DNA of 64,000 nucleotides from Nonomuraea aurantiaca. GTDB lineage: Bacteria > Actinomycetota > Actinomycetes > Streptosporangiales > Streptosporangiaceae. The position numbers and the translations under genes are program-made. Below the pieces are notes generated by a model. The model made no database searches and was not told the origin of the DNA. It was given only the letters and a program-made list of their open reading frames with translations. Shown one piece after another: positions 18,281-27,554 of the stretch (positions are counted from its first letter, which is position 1; each line of letters begins with the position of its first letter). The stretch spans positions 365,726 through 429,725 of the forward strand of contig NZ_JAIWNB010000005.1 in the NCBI RefSeq assembly GCF_020215705.1, given 5' to 3'.

Positions 18281-19335
18281 TACTTGGGCATCCATTCGAC
18301 GTAGAACAGCCCTAGCCCGAGGGCCGCGCAGAGACCGGCGATGAGCCAGAAGCGGACCACGATCGTGGTCTCGGCCCAGCCCTTGAGCTCGAAGTGGTGC
18401 TGCAGCGGCGCCATCCTGAACACCCGTTTACCGGTCATCTTGAAGAAGCCGACCTGGATGATCACCGACATCGTGATGATCACGCACAGCCCGGCCAGGA
18501 TGATGAGCAGCAGCTGGGTGCGGGTGGCGATGGCCAGACCGGCCAGCACGCCGCCCAGGGCCAGCGAGCCGGTGTCGCCCATGAAGATCTTCGCGGGCGG
18601 GGCGTTCCACCACAGGAACCCGATCAGCGCCCCGAGCACGGCCGCGGCCACCACGGCCAGGTCGAGCGGGTCTCGCACCCAATAGCAGTTGGGGCCGAGC
18701 TGGTCGATGCAGTTGTTGCGCAGCTGCCAGTTGCCGATCAGCACGTACGCGCCGAGCACCACCCCGGTCGCGCCACTGGCCAGGCCGTCGAGACCGTCGG
18801 TGAGGTTCACCGCGTTGGAGAACCCGACGATCATGATGAGGACCCAGATGGTGAAGCCCACGATGCCGAGCGAGGGCCCGAAGTCGCGCAGGAACGACAG
18901 CCTGGGCTCAGCGGGAGTGATGCCGTAGACATTGGCCTGCTGGGTCACCAGTACCGCGAAGATCGCCCCGATGACGAGCTGGCCGAGCGCCTTGGCGCCG
19001 CTGCGCAGGCCGAGGCTGCGCTGCTTGTAGATCTTGATGAAGTCGTCGAGGAAGCCGACCGCGCCGAGCCCGGTCATCAGGAACAGCACCAGCATCCCCG
19101 AGACGGTCGGCGCCGACAGCGTGGCCAGGCGGGAGGCGCCGTAGGCGAGCAGCGAGGCCAGCACGATCACGGTGCCGCCCATGGTGGGCGTGCCCCGCTT
19201 GCCGTGGTGCCCGGACGGGCCCTCCTCGCGGATCTCCTGGCCGTAACCGCGCCGGGAGAACAACCTGATGGCCAGGGGCGTCCCGAGCATCGAGAGGATC
19301 AGCCCCACCGCACCGGCGATGATGATGTCGGTCAC
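18280..19335 (-). CDS. mraY: Phospho-MurNAc-pentapeptide transferase
   Basis: Transfers phospho-MurNAc-pentapeptide to undecaprenyl phosphate, forming lipid I; 351 aa polytopic membrane enzyme with about ten helices. Diagnostic stretches: [30 protein letters not shown] with the catalytic-site Asp pair, [24 protein letters not shown], and [16 protein letters not shown] with the His cluster. The GTG start (19335) overlaps the murF stop as GTGA. Confidence 0.98.
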   Translation of the reverse strand: MTDIIIAGAVGLILSMLGTPLAIRLFSRRGYGQEIREEGPSGHHGKRGTPTMGGTVIVLASLLAYGASRLATLSAPTVSGMLVLFLMTGLGAVGFLDDFIKIYKQRSLGLRSGAKALGQLVIGAIFAVLVTQQANVYGITPAEPRLSFLRDFGPSLGIVGFTIWVLIMIVGFSNAVNLTDGLDGLASGATGVVLGAYVLIGNWQLRNNCIDQLGPNCYWVRDPLDLAVVAAAVLGALIGFLWWNAPPAKIFMGDTGSLALGGVLAGLAIATRTQLLLIILAGLCVIITMSVIIQVGFFKMTGKRVFRMAPLQHHFELKGWAETTIVVRFWLIAGLCAALGLGLFYVEWMPK

Positions 19336-20891
19336 TGCGTGGCCCCCCCGAGCAACAGCTCGGCCGTCCGCTCCAGCCCCATCGCCCTGGGCCCCTTGAC
19401 CAGCACCGCGTCACCCGGCCGCAGCCACCCGGCCAGCTCGGCCGCCGCGGCGGCGGCGTCGGGCACATGCAGGATGAGCGTCTGCTGCGGCTGCGCCGGC
19501 CCTGCCGCCATCGGCGGGCCGCCGATCACCGGGGGAAGCGACGGGCCGCCCGCACCCGGCGGGAACGGCGCGACCGCGGCCTGGGGGAACGGTGGAGCGC
19601 CCGCGGCGGGCGAGAACGGCGGTCCTCCCGCGAGCGGCGGGCCCGCGGCGGCGGCCGCCTGAGCGGCCGCGTAGGCGCCCTGAAGCACCGGCTGGGCGTC
19701 GGGACCGGCGACGATGAGGCCCGCCAGCCCGGAACCGCCCGCCAGGCGCCCCAGCTCCTCGTTGAGGGCGGCGCTGTCCTCCCCCAGCTCGCGCAGGGCG
19801 GCGATCACGGCGAAGCGGCGGCGGCCCTTGCCGAGCACGCCGAACGCCTCGAACGCGGCCCGCATCGAGTCGGGGTTGGCGTTGTAGGCGTCGTTGACGA
19901 CCGTGACCCCGTCGGGGCGGTCGGTGACCTCCATCCGCCACCGGCTGCGCGGCGTGGCCTCCGACAGCTCCGCGGCGATGGTGGCGACGGGCAGGCCGAG
20001 CTCGTAACCGGCCGCGGCGGCGGCCAGGGCGTTCTCCACGGCGTGCGCGCCGTACAGCTTGAGCCGGACCTGCCCGGAGCCCGACGGGGTGCGCAGCGTG
20101 AACGAGGCGCGCCCGCGCTCGTCGACGACGACGTCCTCGGCGCGGATCGCGGCGGCCTCGGAGCGGCCGAACAGCGTGACCCTGGCGTCGGTGCGCGAGG
20201 CCATCTCGAGGACCAGCGGGTCGTCGGCGTTGAGCACGGCCACGCCGGTGCGCGGCAGCGCCTCGACGAGCTCGCCCTTGGCCTTGGCGATGGCCTCCTT
20301 GCCGCCGAACACGCCGATGTGGGCGGTGCCGACGTTGAGCACCACGCCGATCCGCGGCGGCGCGATGCGGGCCAGGGCCTGGATGTGGCCGATGTTGCGG
20401 GCGCTGAGCTCCAGCACCAGGTAGCGGGTGTCGGCGTCGGCCCGCAGCACGGTCAGCGGGTGGCCGAGCTCGTTGTTGAACGAGCCGACGGGCGCGATGG
20501 TCGGCCCGATGCGCGCGGTCAGCCTGGCCAGGAGGTCCTTGGTGGAGGTCTTGCCGGCCGAGCCGGTCACGCCGATCACGGTGGCCTGGGGCAGCGCGGC
20601 GGCGTGGGCCGTGGCCAGGTCGGCCAGCGCGGCGGCGGCGTCGGGGACGATCACCGTGGGGGCCTCGACCGGCCTGGTGGCCAGCACGGCGACGGCGCCG
20701 GCCCGGATGGCCTGGGCGGCGTAGTCGTGGCCGTCGACCCGCGCGCCCTTCAGGGCGACGAACAGGGATCCCGGTTCTACGCCCCGTGAGTCGATCACGA
20801 CGGGACCGCGCACCACGGCGCGAGGGTCGGCCATGCCCGACAGGGCGCCCGAGGTTATCTCGGCGATCCTGGCCAGAGGCAACGGGATCAT
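19332..20891 (-). CDS. murF: UDP-MurNAc-tripeptide--D-Ala-D-Ala ligase, with Pro/Gly-rich insertion
   Basis: Adds D-Ala-D-Ala to complete the pentapeptide; cytoplasmic, 519 aa against ~450-470 usual. ATP loop [13 protein letters not shown] (about 107-119), [22 protein letters not shown] and [11 protein letters not shown] are all present. The extra length is a Pro/Gly/Ala-rich insertion at about residues 412-470 (DNA 19482-19658), with [14 protein letters not shown] and [18 protein letters not shown] units, placed in the C-terminal Rossmann domain before [15 protein letters not shown]. The catalytic residues are upstream of it, so activity is probably retained. It overlaps murE by ATGA (20888-20891). 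Confidence 0.96.
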   Translation of the reverse strand: MIPLPLARIAEITSGALSGMADPRAVVRGPVVIDSRGVEPGSLFVALKGARVDGHDYAAQAIRAGAVAVLATRPVEAPTVIVPDAAAALADLATAHAAALPQATVIGVTGSAGKTSTKDLLARLTARIGPTIAPVGSFNNELGHPLTVLRADADTRYLVLELSARNIGHIQALARIAPPRIGVVLNVGTAHIGVFGGKEAIAKAKGELVEALPRTGVAVLNADDPLVLEMASRTDARVTLFGRSEAAAIRAEDVVVDERGRASFTLRTPSGSGQVRLKLYGAHAVENALAAAAAGYELGLPVATIAAELSEATPRSRWRMEVTDRPDGVTVVNDAYNANPDSMRAAFEAFGVLGKGRRRFAVIAALRELGEDSAALNEELGRLAGGSGLAGLIVAGPDAQPVLQGAYAAAQAAAAAGPPLAGGPPFSPAAGAPPFPQAAVAPFPPGAGGPSLPPVIGGPPMAAGPAQPQQTLILHVPDAAAAAAELAGWLRPGDAVLVKGPRAMGLERTAELLLGGATQ

Positions 20892-22438
20892 GCGTGCTTC
20901 CTGCTTTCCTTGCGTGCGTCGATCGCTCCGGCGACCACTTCGCGATCGTCGAAGGGGATCACCTCACCTGAAACGTACTGGCCCTGCTCGTGACCCTTGC
21001 CTGCCACGACTATCACGTCGCCACGCCCGGCCCGGCCGATCGCCAGGTCGATCGCGGACGCGCGGTCGGGCTCAATGATCACATGAGCGCGGTCGTGCTG
21101 CGGAACGCGGAGCGCTCCTTCCATCATCGCGGCCAGAATGTCCAGAGGGTCCTCGGAACGAGGATTGTCGCTCGTGAATATGGCCACATCGGCCAGCCTC
21201 GCCGCGGACTCGCCCATGACCGGGCGCTTGCCCGCGTCGCGCTCGCCGCCGCAGCCGAGCACGACGACCAGCCGGCCCGCGGTGACCTCGCGCAGCGAGC
21301 GCAGCACCGACTCGACCGCGGCGGGTTTGTGCGAGTAGTCGACGATCGCCTGGAACTCGTCGCCCGCCTCCGTGATGCGCTGCATACGGCCGGGGACGCC
21401 GACGAGCGTGCCGACGCCGTGGACGGCGGTCTGCAGCGGCACCCCGGCCTCGACGAGCGTGACGATCGCGCCGAGCGCGTTGGCGACGTTGAACGGGCCG
21501 GGCAGCGAGATCTGCGCGTCGGCCTCGACGCCGCCGGGACCGGTCACGCGGAACGTGCTGCCGTCGGCGCCCAGCCGCACGTCGAGCGCCCGCCAGTCGG
21601 CCTCGGGCGCGCCCAGGGCGGAGAACGTGGTCATCGGCACCTTCGCCACCGACAGCAGCTCGCGGCCGTAGGGGTCGTCGAGGTTCGTCACGCCCAGGCG
21701 GGCCAGCTCGGGCTGGAAGAGCCTGGCCTTGGCGGCGAAGTAGTCGTCGAAGTCCTTGTGGAAGTCGAGGTGGTCCTGCGACAGGTTGGTGAACAGGGCG
21801 ACGTCGTAGTGGAGGCCGTCGACCCGGCCGAGCGCCAGGGCGTGGCTGGAGACCTCCATAGCCGCCGCGGTGACCCCCGCCTCGCGCATGAGCGCGAACA
21901 GGCCGTGCAGCTCGGTGGCCTCGGGGGTGGTCAGCCTGGGCTCGAAGCGCAGGTCGCCGGCGCGGATCTCGACGCCGCCCACCAGCCCGGTGGTGTGGCC
22001 CGCGGCCCGCAGGCCGGCTTCGAGCAGGAACGAGGTGGTGGACTTGCCGCTGGTGCCGGTGACGCCGAGCAGCTGGATGTCGTCGGCCGGCCGGCCGTAG
22101 ACCCAGGAGGCGACCTGCCCGAGCACGGCTCGTACGTCGGGCACGACGAGGACGGGCAGGCCCGTCTCGGCGGCGGCGGCGCGGCCGCCGGGATCGGTGA
22201 GGACGGCCACGGCGCCGCGCGCCATGGCCTCGGCGGCGAAATCGGCGCCGTGGGACCGGTTGCCCGGCAAGGCCACGTAAAGATCTCCGCGCCGTACATG
22301 GCGGGAGTCGATCGTGACACCGGTGAGCGGGGCGTACGGCGACCGCGACGTGCCGGAATCGGCGTCGAGCATGGTCGCCAGCCCGGTCAGCGGGCGGGGC
22401 GGACTGGTCGTTGGACGCATAGACGACGGGGGACGCAC
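20888..22438 (-). CDS. murE: UDP-MurNAc-tripeptide synthetase (meso-DAP adding)
   Basis: Adds the third stem-peptide residue. The DNPRSEDP motif (from residue 424) specifies meso-diaminopimelate rather than lysine, consistent with actinobacterial wall type. 516 aa. ATP loop GVTGTSGKSTT (about 125-135), MEVSSHALALGRV, FTNLSQDHLDFH with the carbamylated-lysine region following, and C-terminal VAGKGHEQGQ are canonical. The GTG start at 22438 is preceded by GGGAAGG; an internal ATG at 22420 is possible. It lies 22 bp after ftsI and overlaps murF. Confidence 0.97.
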   Translation of the reverse strand: MRPPSSMRPTTSPPRPLTGLATMLDADSGTSRSPYAPLTGVTIDSRHVRRGDLYVALPGNRSHGADFAAEAMARGAVAVLTDPGGRAAAAETGLPVLVVPDVRAVLGQVASWVYGRPADDIQLLGVTGTSGKSTTSFLLEAGLRAAGHTTGLVGGVEIRAGDLRFEPRLTTPEATELHGLFALMREAGVTAAAMEVSSHALALGRVDGLHYDVALFTNLSQDHLDFHKDFDDYFAAKARLFQPELARLGVTNLDDPYGRELLSVAKVPMTTFSALGAPEADWRALDVRLGADGSTFRVTGPGGVEADAQISLPGPFNVANALGAIVTLVEAGVPLQTAVHGVGTLVGVPGRMQRITEAGDEFQAIVDYSHKPAAVESVLRSLREVTAGRLVVVLGCGGERDAGKRPVMGESAARLADVAIFTSDNPRSEDPLDILAAMMEGALRVPQHDRAHVIIEPDRASAIDLAIGRAGRGDVIVVAGKGHEQGQYVSGEVIPFDDREVVAGAIDARKESRKHA

Positions 22439-22460
22439 GGCCGCAGCGTACCTTCCCTGG

Positions 22461-24953
22461 TCACTGTCCCGCGCGCGCCCGCACCGTGGGTGCGGCCGAG
22501 CCGGTCGGCGGAATCTTCTTGCTCTTGATGGCGAACGTCATCACGTCCTTGAAAACAGGGGCCGCCACCTGGCCCCCGAAGTGGTCCTTCTTGGGATTCT
22601 GCAGCACGGACAGCACGACCAGCCGCGGCGCGTCGGCCGGAGCGAATCCGGCGAACGACGCCGTGTAGCCGTCGTAGCGGCCGAGCTGGGCGTCGTAGCG
22701 GTTGGCGGTGCCGGTCTTGCCCGCCACCCGGTATCCCGGGATGGCGGCCAGCTCGCCGGTGCCCTCGGCGCTCACCGCGGTCTCCAGCATGGTGATGATC
22801 TCCTTGGCGGTCTTGTCGCTGACCACCCTGGTCTGCTTACCGGGAGCGGACGGTACGAACCTGCCCGACTCGTCCGTCGTGCCGGCGATGATCTGCGGCT
22901 CGACCTTGACGCCGCCGTTGGCGATGGTCTGGTAGACGCTGGCCATCTGCAGCGCGGTCACGGACACGCCCTGCCCGTAGGCGATCGTGCAGCTCTGGCT
23001 GCCCGACCAGTTCTTGTAGTTGGGCAGCAGGCCGGCCTCCGCGTTGGGCACGCCGCCGCCCGGCTGCGCGCCGAAACCGAAGCTCTTCAGCATTTGGTAA
23101 AGGCGCTCGCTGCCGACCTTGCGCGCGGCCATGATGGTGGCGACGTTGCTGGACTCGGCCACGGCCTGGCGGTAGGTCATCGGCTCCGGCTTGTGCGGGT
23201 GCGCGTCGTGCAGCACCCGGTCCGCGCACCTGATGTTGTCCTTGACCTGGAAGACCGTGTCGGGCGAGACCACGCCGGCCTCCAGGGTGGCGGCGGCGGT
23301 GATCACCTTGTTGGTGCTGCCGGGTTCGAAGACGTCGGAGGCGGCCCGGTTGACGTAGAGGGCCGGGGGGGCCTTGCGCCAGTTGTTCAGGTCGAGCTCG
23401 GGGGCGTTGGCCATGGCGATGATCTGCGCGTTGCGCACGTCCATGACGATGACCGTGCCGCTGCTCGCCTCGGAGTCGCTCACCTGCTTGGCCACCGCCT
23501 GCTGGGCGGCCCACTGGATGTCGCGGTCGATGGTCAGCCGCACGTCGCGGCCGTCGACCGGGACCGTGCGCTGGCTGCTGGTCATGGGGATGCGCTGGCC
23601 GTCGCGCCCGGTCTCGACGCGCTGCTGGCCGTCGCGCCCCTTCAGCAGGGTGTCGCGCGCCTGCTCCATGCCGCCCAGCCCGCTCTGCTCGTCGCCGACG
23701 AACCCGATCAGGCTGCCCGCCAGGTCACCACCCGGGTAGACGCGGCGGTAGGTCTTCTTCGTGGTCAGCGCGGGCACTTCCGCCTTGAGCAGGCGGCTGG
23801 CCACGATCGGGTCGGCGTCCCTGGCCAGGAGCTGGTATTGGGTGTCGGTCTTGGCCAGCTTGGCGGCTATCTCCTCCTGGGGCCGGCCGAGCTGCGCGGC
23901 GAGCACGGCGGTGATCTTCGCCCGCACCGTGTCCTTGATCTTGCTGGGGTCGATGGCGATCTCGCGGGCCTCGACGGTGACGGCCAGCGCGTGGCCGTTG
24001 ACGTCGGTGATGGACCCGCGCTTGGCCGGGATGTCCTCGGTCTGCGTGCGCTGGCCCACGGCCCGCGCCTCATAGACCTTGGAGTCGAGGCCCTGCATCT
24101 GGATGAGCCGGCCGCCGAAGATCGACAGGATGAACGTCATGCCGATCAGGCCGATGTTGATGCGTCGGCGCGGGTTGCCCAGGCGCAGCACGGGCGACGG
24201 CTTGGGCGGGCGCGGGGGCGCCGGGGGCCTGCGGGGCGGCCCCTCGCCGCCGCGCCGCCCGGCGGGCTGCGCGCGCGTGTGCTCGTCGTCGCGGGTACGG
24301 CGGAGCCTGCCGTCGCCGGGACCCTCGTCGCGGGGCCGGCGCACGTCACGGGGGACCTCTTCGCGGGTACGGCGGAGCGGGCCGTCGTCCTGGCGGGCGC
24401 GGGAGCGCGTGTCCCTGGCCGGGGGTATGCGGTCCCTGGGGCGTTCGGCCTCCGGGCGCGGGCGTACGGAACGCTGGCGGGCACGCTCCTTGGCGGCGTC
24501 GTCCCCGTCCTGCCGGGAACGCCACCTCGGCCCGTCACCGCCCTGCCGGGACCGGCCACGTGGACCGTCACGGTCGTCTTCACGGGATCGGCCGCGCGGA
24601 CCGTCACGCTCGTCGGGAGCGGGCCGGCCACGCGGACCGTCACGCTCGTCCTCGCGGGAGCGGCCGCGAGGCCCGTCAGCCGGGTCCTGCGGGCGCCGGG
24701 CCCCGCGGTCGTCTCCGTCGTCGCGGCCGTCGTCCCTGACGAACGGCCCGAAGGGGAGATCGAGCGGGTCCGGGCGCTTTCGCGGCTCCTTGGGTGGATC
24801 GTCGGGCCGGCCCGCCCCCTCCGAGCGAGCCGATCCCGCCTGCCGCCCCTGCCGCCCCGGCCCGCCTGGGGTACGGCGAGAGGCGCCGGGCCCTCCCTGG
24901 GAACCGGCGCCGCCGCGGCCGGGACCCTGCCCCCTGCCGCCTGTGTCTCTCAC
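22461..24953 (-). CDS. ftsI: Class B penicillin-binding protein FtsI, with very long N-terminal tail
   Basis: Septal transpeptidase that crosslinks peptidoglycan made by FtsW; 830 aa. A cytoplasmic N-terminal tail of about 265 residues, dominated by Arg, Asp, Gly and Pro and containing DERDGPRGRSRED-like repeats (about 93-150), precedes the single membrane helix (about 266-286). The PBP dimerisation domain follows, then the transpeptidase domain with the catalytic Ser546 in STNK, SSN (601-603) and KTG (746-748). Usual actinobacterial FtsI has a much shorter tail. The GTG start overlaps the ftsL stop as GTGA. Confidence 0.96.
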   Translation of the reverse strand: MRDTGGRGQGPGRGGAGSQGGPGASRRTPGGPGRQGRQAGSARSEGAGRPDDPPKEPRKRPDPLDLPFGPFVRDDGRDDGDDRGARRPQDPADGPRGRSREDERDGPRGRPAPDERDGPRGRSREDDRDGPRGRSRQGGDGPRWRSRQDGDDAAKERARQRSVRPRPEAERPRDRIPPARDTRSRARQDDGPLRRTREEVPRDVRRPRDEGPGDGRLRRTRDDEHTRAQPAGRRGGEGPPRRPPAPPRPPKPSPVLRLGNPRRRINIGLIGMTFILSIFGGRLIQMQGLDSKVYEARAVGQRTQTEDIPAKRGSITDVNGHALAVTVEAREIAIDPSKIKDTVRAKITAVLAAQLGRPQEEIAAKLAKTDTQYQLLARDADPIVASRLLKAEVPALTTKKTYRRVYPGGDLAGSLIGFVGDEQSGLGGMEQARDTLLKGRDGQQRVETGRDGQRIPMTSSQRTVPVDGRDVRLTIDRDIQWAAQQAVAKQVSDSEASSGTVIVMDVRNAQIIAMANAPELDLNNWRKAPPALYVNRAASDVFEPGSTNKVITAAATLEAGVVSPDTVFQVKDNIRCADRVLHDAHPHKPEPMTYRQAVAESSNVATIMAARKVGSERLYQMLKSFGFGAQPGGGVPNAEAGLLPNYKNWSGSQSCTIAYGQGVSVTALQMASVYQTIANGGVKVEPQIIAGTTDESGRFVPSAPGKQTRVVSDKTAKEIITMLETAVSAEGTGELAAIPGYRVAGKTGTANRYDAQLGRYDGYTASFAGFAPADAPRLVVLSVLQNPKKDHFGGQVAAPVFKDVMTFAIKSKKIPPTGSAAPTVRARAGQ

Positions 24954-25471
24954 CGTCCCTGGTCCGCCTGGCTGGTGACGGCGCCCGCCTCGGTCAGCAC
25001 GTTGGGCTTGTCCCAGTCACGGTGCTGACCCTGCATCTCGGCCTGGTCGGCGATCGGGCCGGGACCCATGTTCTTCTCGTTGGTGAGCTTGGCGTCCTCG
25101 TTGGCCTGCCGTGCCACCTCGATCTCTTTACGCAGGTTGGCCGCGGTGATGGAGTCCTGCGCGAGAACGGTGTTGAGCAGGAGCAGGCTCAGCAGGCCGC
25201 CGCACATCAGCCCGACGACGAGCAGCACGAACGGGGCCCGCTGGCGCCCCCGCGACGGACGTCGCTTGAGCGCCGGGCGCGCCCGCTCCCGGCTCGCCGG
25301 GGTCCCGCCGGGACCGGTCGTCTCGGGAGCGTCGGGGCGCGATCGCGGGATGGGCTTGGACTGGTGAGGCACGCCGGGCCTGCGCGGGCCGGGCTTGGGC
25401 GCCGTCTTCGGCGGTACGCCGCGGACGGCCGCGCCTCGCCTGCTCTCCTGCTCAGTCCTGGTGGTCAACAC
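24950..25471 (-). CDS. ftsL: FtsL-like divisome protein
   Basis: Small bitopic protein of the FtsQLB complex; 173 aa from the GTG at 25471, which overlaps the rsmH 3' end by 20 bp. A basic, Pro-rich cytoplasmic segment (about 80 aa) is followed by one membrane helix ([20 protein letters not shown]) and a periplasmic coiled coil beginning [18 protein letters not shown]. Position between rsmH and ftsI and this layout identify it despite weak sequence conservation in the family. The open frame continues upstream but overlaps rsmH more deeply. Confidence 0.87.
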   Translation of the reverse strand: MLTTRTEQESRRGAAVRGVPPKTAPKPGPRRPGVPHQSKPIPRSRPDAPETTGPGGTPASRERARPALKRRPSRGRQRAPFVLLVVGLMCGGLLSLLLLNTVLAQDSITAANLRKEIEVARQANEDAKLTNEKNMGPGPIADQAEMQGQHRDWDKPNVLTEAGAVTSQADQGR

Positions 25472-26423
25472 GGATCCTCTCTGCCGCCCGTAGCCGGGCC
25501 GAGGTCGCCCGCGGGTTGCGGGCCAACTCTTCTTCACTTGGGAGCTCGGCTCCCCTCGTCAACAGGCGGAACCGCGGCTGATGAGCCGGCAGCGGGACGG
25601 GCAACCCGGGGGGGCCGGTGTCCTTGGTTCGCGCCGCGAGGACCTGCTTGGTGAGCCGGTCCTCCAGGGAGTGGTAGGAGAGCACGACGACTCGCCCACC
25701 GAGCACCAGCGCGTCGAGCGCCGCGGGCAGCGCCGCCTCCAGGGCGGCGAGCTCCGCGTTGACCTCGATGCGCAGCGCCTGGAAAGTTCTCTTGGCGGGG
25801 TTGCCCCCAGTGCGCCGGGTGGCGGCTGGAATCGCCTGACGAACGATCTCGGCCAACCGCTTAGTCGACGTTATGGGGCCCTTGGCCCTTTCCTGGATAA
25901 TTAGCCGTGCGACACGCGGTGCGAACCGTTCCTCTCCGTAATCGCGGAGGATGCGGGTTAGCTCCCCGGCCGAGTAGGTATTGACCACCTTCTCCGCTGT
26001 GAGCTCTTGATCCGTATCCATCCGCATGTCGAGCGGAGCGTCATAGGAATAGGCGAATCCGCGTTCGGCCTCGTCCAGCTGCGGCGAGGACACCCCCAGG
26101 TCGAACAGCACCGCGTCGACGGTGGCGCGGCCCGCGCGGGCGAGCACGTCGGCCAGTTCGTCGGACGAGGCGTGGGCCAGCGTGGTCCGGTCGGCGTAGG
26201 GGGCGAGCCTGCGCGTGGAGAACTCGATCGCGAACGGGTCGCGGTCGATGCCGATCAGGTGCAGAGACGGATGAGCGGCGAGCAGGGCCTCCGAGTGGCC
26301 ACCGAGGCCGAGGTTGGCGTCGACGACGACGGGCTCCTGGCCGGTCAGCGCCGGAGCCAAGAGCTCCAATACGCGGTCGAGCATGACCGGAACGTGACCG
26401 CCCGTGCCTGCGTTGTCGTACAT
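25452..26423 (-). CDS. rsmH: 16S rRNA m4C1402 methyltransferase
   Basis: SAM-dependent N4-methylation of C1402 in the 16S rRNA P site; 323 aa from the ATG at 26423, preceded by GGTTGGAG. The N-terminal [13 protein letters not shown] is diagnostic. The SAM site is [15 protein letters not shown] and IGIDRDPFA, followed by [35 protein letters not shown] and [13 protein letters not shown]. The frame is open further upstream (to 26570), but the family start and ribosome site support 26423. Confidence 0.97.
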   Translation of the reverse strand: MYDNAGTGGHVPVMLDRVLELLAPALTGQEPVVVDANLGLGGHSEALLAAHPSLHLIGIDRDPFAIEFSTRRLAPYADRTTLAHASSDELADVLARAGRATVDAVLFDLGVSSPQLDEAERGFAYSYDAPLDMRMDTDQELTAEKVVNTYSAGELTRILRDYGEERFAPRVARLIIQERAKGPITSTKRLAEIVRQAIPAATRRTGGNPAKRTFQALRIEVNAELAALEAALPAALDALVLGGRVVVLSYHSLEDRLTKQVLAARTKDTGPPGLPVPLPAHQPRFRLLTRGAELPSEEELARNPRATSARLRAAERIRVDHQD

Positions 26424-26638
26424 CTCCAACCCCCCTCTCGCGTCCTTGCTCGCGGATGACGCGTCCGGACGATCATCGGCCCACCTGGCCCCCACCCGGC
26501 GCCGTCCGGCCAGGTCCCCATCCGCACCCTCTTCGTGGACGCCTGCCATCTGACACCGGGGAAGGTGCATCAGCTGGCGGGCAGTGGTTGCGGGTGGAGA
26601 CCTCGCCGAACGACATCTCCGACGGATCGACCGTGGCT

Positions 26639-27070
26639 CTAGAGAATCCCTGGCAGCACCTCCTCCGACAGATCGGCGAACGCCTGCTCCTGCGCTTCGA
26701 GATAGGTCTCCCAGGCTTGGGCGTCCCAGATCTCCAACCGGGTGTTGGCCCCGATGACCGCGCAGTCACGCACGAGGCCCGCGTATTGGCGCAAGCTCTG
26801 CGGGATCGTGATGCGCCCCTGCTTGTCAGGCGTCTCGTCGGACGCGCTGGCGAAGAAGACGCGGCTGTAGTCGCGCACCGCCTTGGCGGTGACCGGGGCG
26901 GTGCTGAGAGCCTCGGTAATGCGCTGGAACTCCTCTACGGGAAAGACGTAGAGGCATCGCTCCTGGCCTTTGGTGATCACAAGACCCTCCGCCAGCTCCT
27001 CACGGTACTTAGCCGGCAGGAACAGCCGTCCCTTGTCGTCCAGACGCGGCTGATGGGTGCCGAGGAACAT
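26639..27070 (-). CDS. mraZ: Transcriptional regulator MraZ
   Basis: AbrB-fold DNA-binding protein and first gene of the dcw cluster; represses its own operon. 143 aa, the family length, from the ATG at 27070, preceded at 8 bases by GGAGG (an upstream in-frame GTG at 27079 is less likely). Two SpoVT/AbrB repeats are present: [20 protein letters not shown] and [20 protein letters not shown], each with the DxxGR motif. Its own boxes are at 27122-27156. 215 bp of non-coding sequence separates it from rsmH. Confidence 0.97.
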   Translation of the reverse strand: MFLGTHQPRLDDKGRLFLPAKYREELAEGLVITKGQERCLYVFPVEEFQRITEALSTAPVTAKAVRDYSRVFFASASDETPDKQGRITIPQSLRQYAGLVRDCAVIGANTRLEIWDAQAWETYLEAQEQAFADLSEEVLPGIL

Positions 27071-27121
27071 CGGCCCCACCTCCCGTGCCTAGCGAAGCGC
27101 TCAGCGCTGGCGCACCGGGCC

Positions 27122-27163
27122 CTCCACTGCGCACCACCATACTCCACTTCTCCCCACCGTCAA
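27122..27163 (-). promoter_or_regulatory. mraZ promoter overlapped by four MraZ boxes
   Basis: Read on the minus strand, TGGGG, TGGAG, TGGTG and TGGAG start exactly 10 bp apart (27156-27152, 27146-27142, 27136-27132, 27126-27122). This is the direct-repeat pattern bound by MraZ. A -35 TTGACG (27163-27158) and -10 TATGGT (27141-27136), 16 bp apart, are interleaved with the boxes, which fits autorepression by promoter occlusion. Confidence 0.8.
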
Positions 27164-27467
27164 CTGATTCCCAGCCGCTTCGTCACTAGATCGCCGCGCG
27201 TTAGTGCAGGTCAGAGCCACGTCGTCGGGTGGGGGGCGGTGGGGCGCGGCCCAACCCTCATGGGCGTGTCGAGGGTTGGAATGACCATGGAATTAGCGGA
27301 TCAAGCGCTTCACGAAGCGCCGCGTGGTGGAAAGTGGAGCGCATCGCGCGGGCCACTGTCACGGGATTCGCACCCGTATGACGCAACAACCGCAACTCGG
27401 GGCAGGTTCTCTGGAATATCGGTAAAAGTCGCCCAAGAACCCCCAGCGTCGTAGGGTCGTACACACA
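27164..27467. other. Divergent spacer between mraZ and the MoxR operon
   Basis: No supported gene. It contains a perfect inverted repeat GCGCTTC/GAAGCGC at 27305-27320 and a tRNA-T-arm-like hairpin at 27361-27377 that does not belong to a full tRNA. The MoxR-operon promoter should lie near the 3' end of this stretch. Confidence 0.5.
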
Positions 27468-27554
27468 ATGGAAAAGGAATGGCATGGCTCCCGCAATCAC
27501 GCCCCGGCACGCGGGACTGCCGTAGCACTTCTCATGGAGGCCTGGTGGCAGTAA
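27468..27554 (+). CDS. Candidate 28-residue leader peptide
   Basis: ATG at 27468 opens a short frame ending with TAA at 27552-27554 (peptide starts MEKEWHGSRN and ends MEAWWQ). It overlaps the moxR start by 10 bases and contains the moxR ribosome site, so its translation could influence moxR. No clear Shine-Dalgarno precedes it. Unrecognised; it may be chance. Confidence 0.25.
   Translation: MEKEWHGSRNHAPARGTAVALLMEAWWQ

Noticed and set aside
22314..25028. 904-codon open frame on the plus strand opposite ftsI
   Set aside because: Composition typical of GC-rich antisense frames and no recognisable motif, while the minus strand encodes a complete PBP.
27361..27377. tRNA T-arm-like hairpin on the minus strand (ACGGG-TGCGAAT-CCCGT)
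   Set aside because: No matching acceptor stem, D-arm or anticodon arm can be folded around it, and the loop lacks the TTC core.
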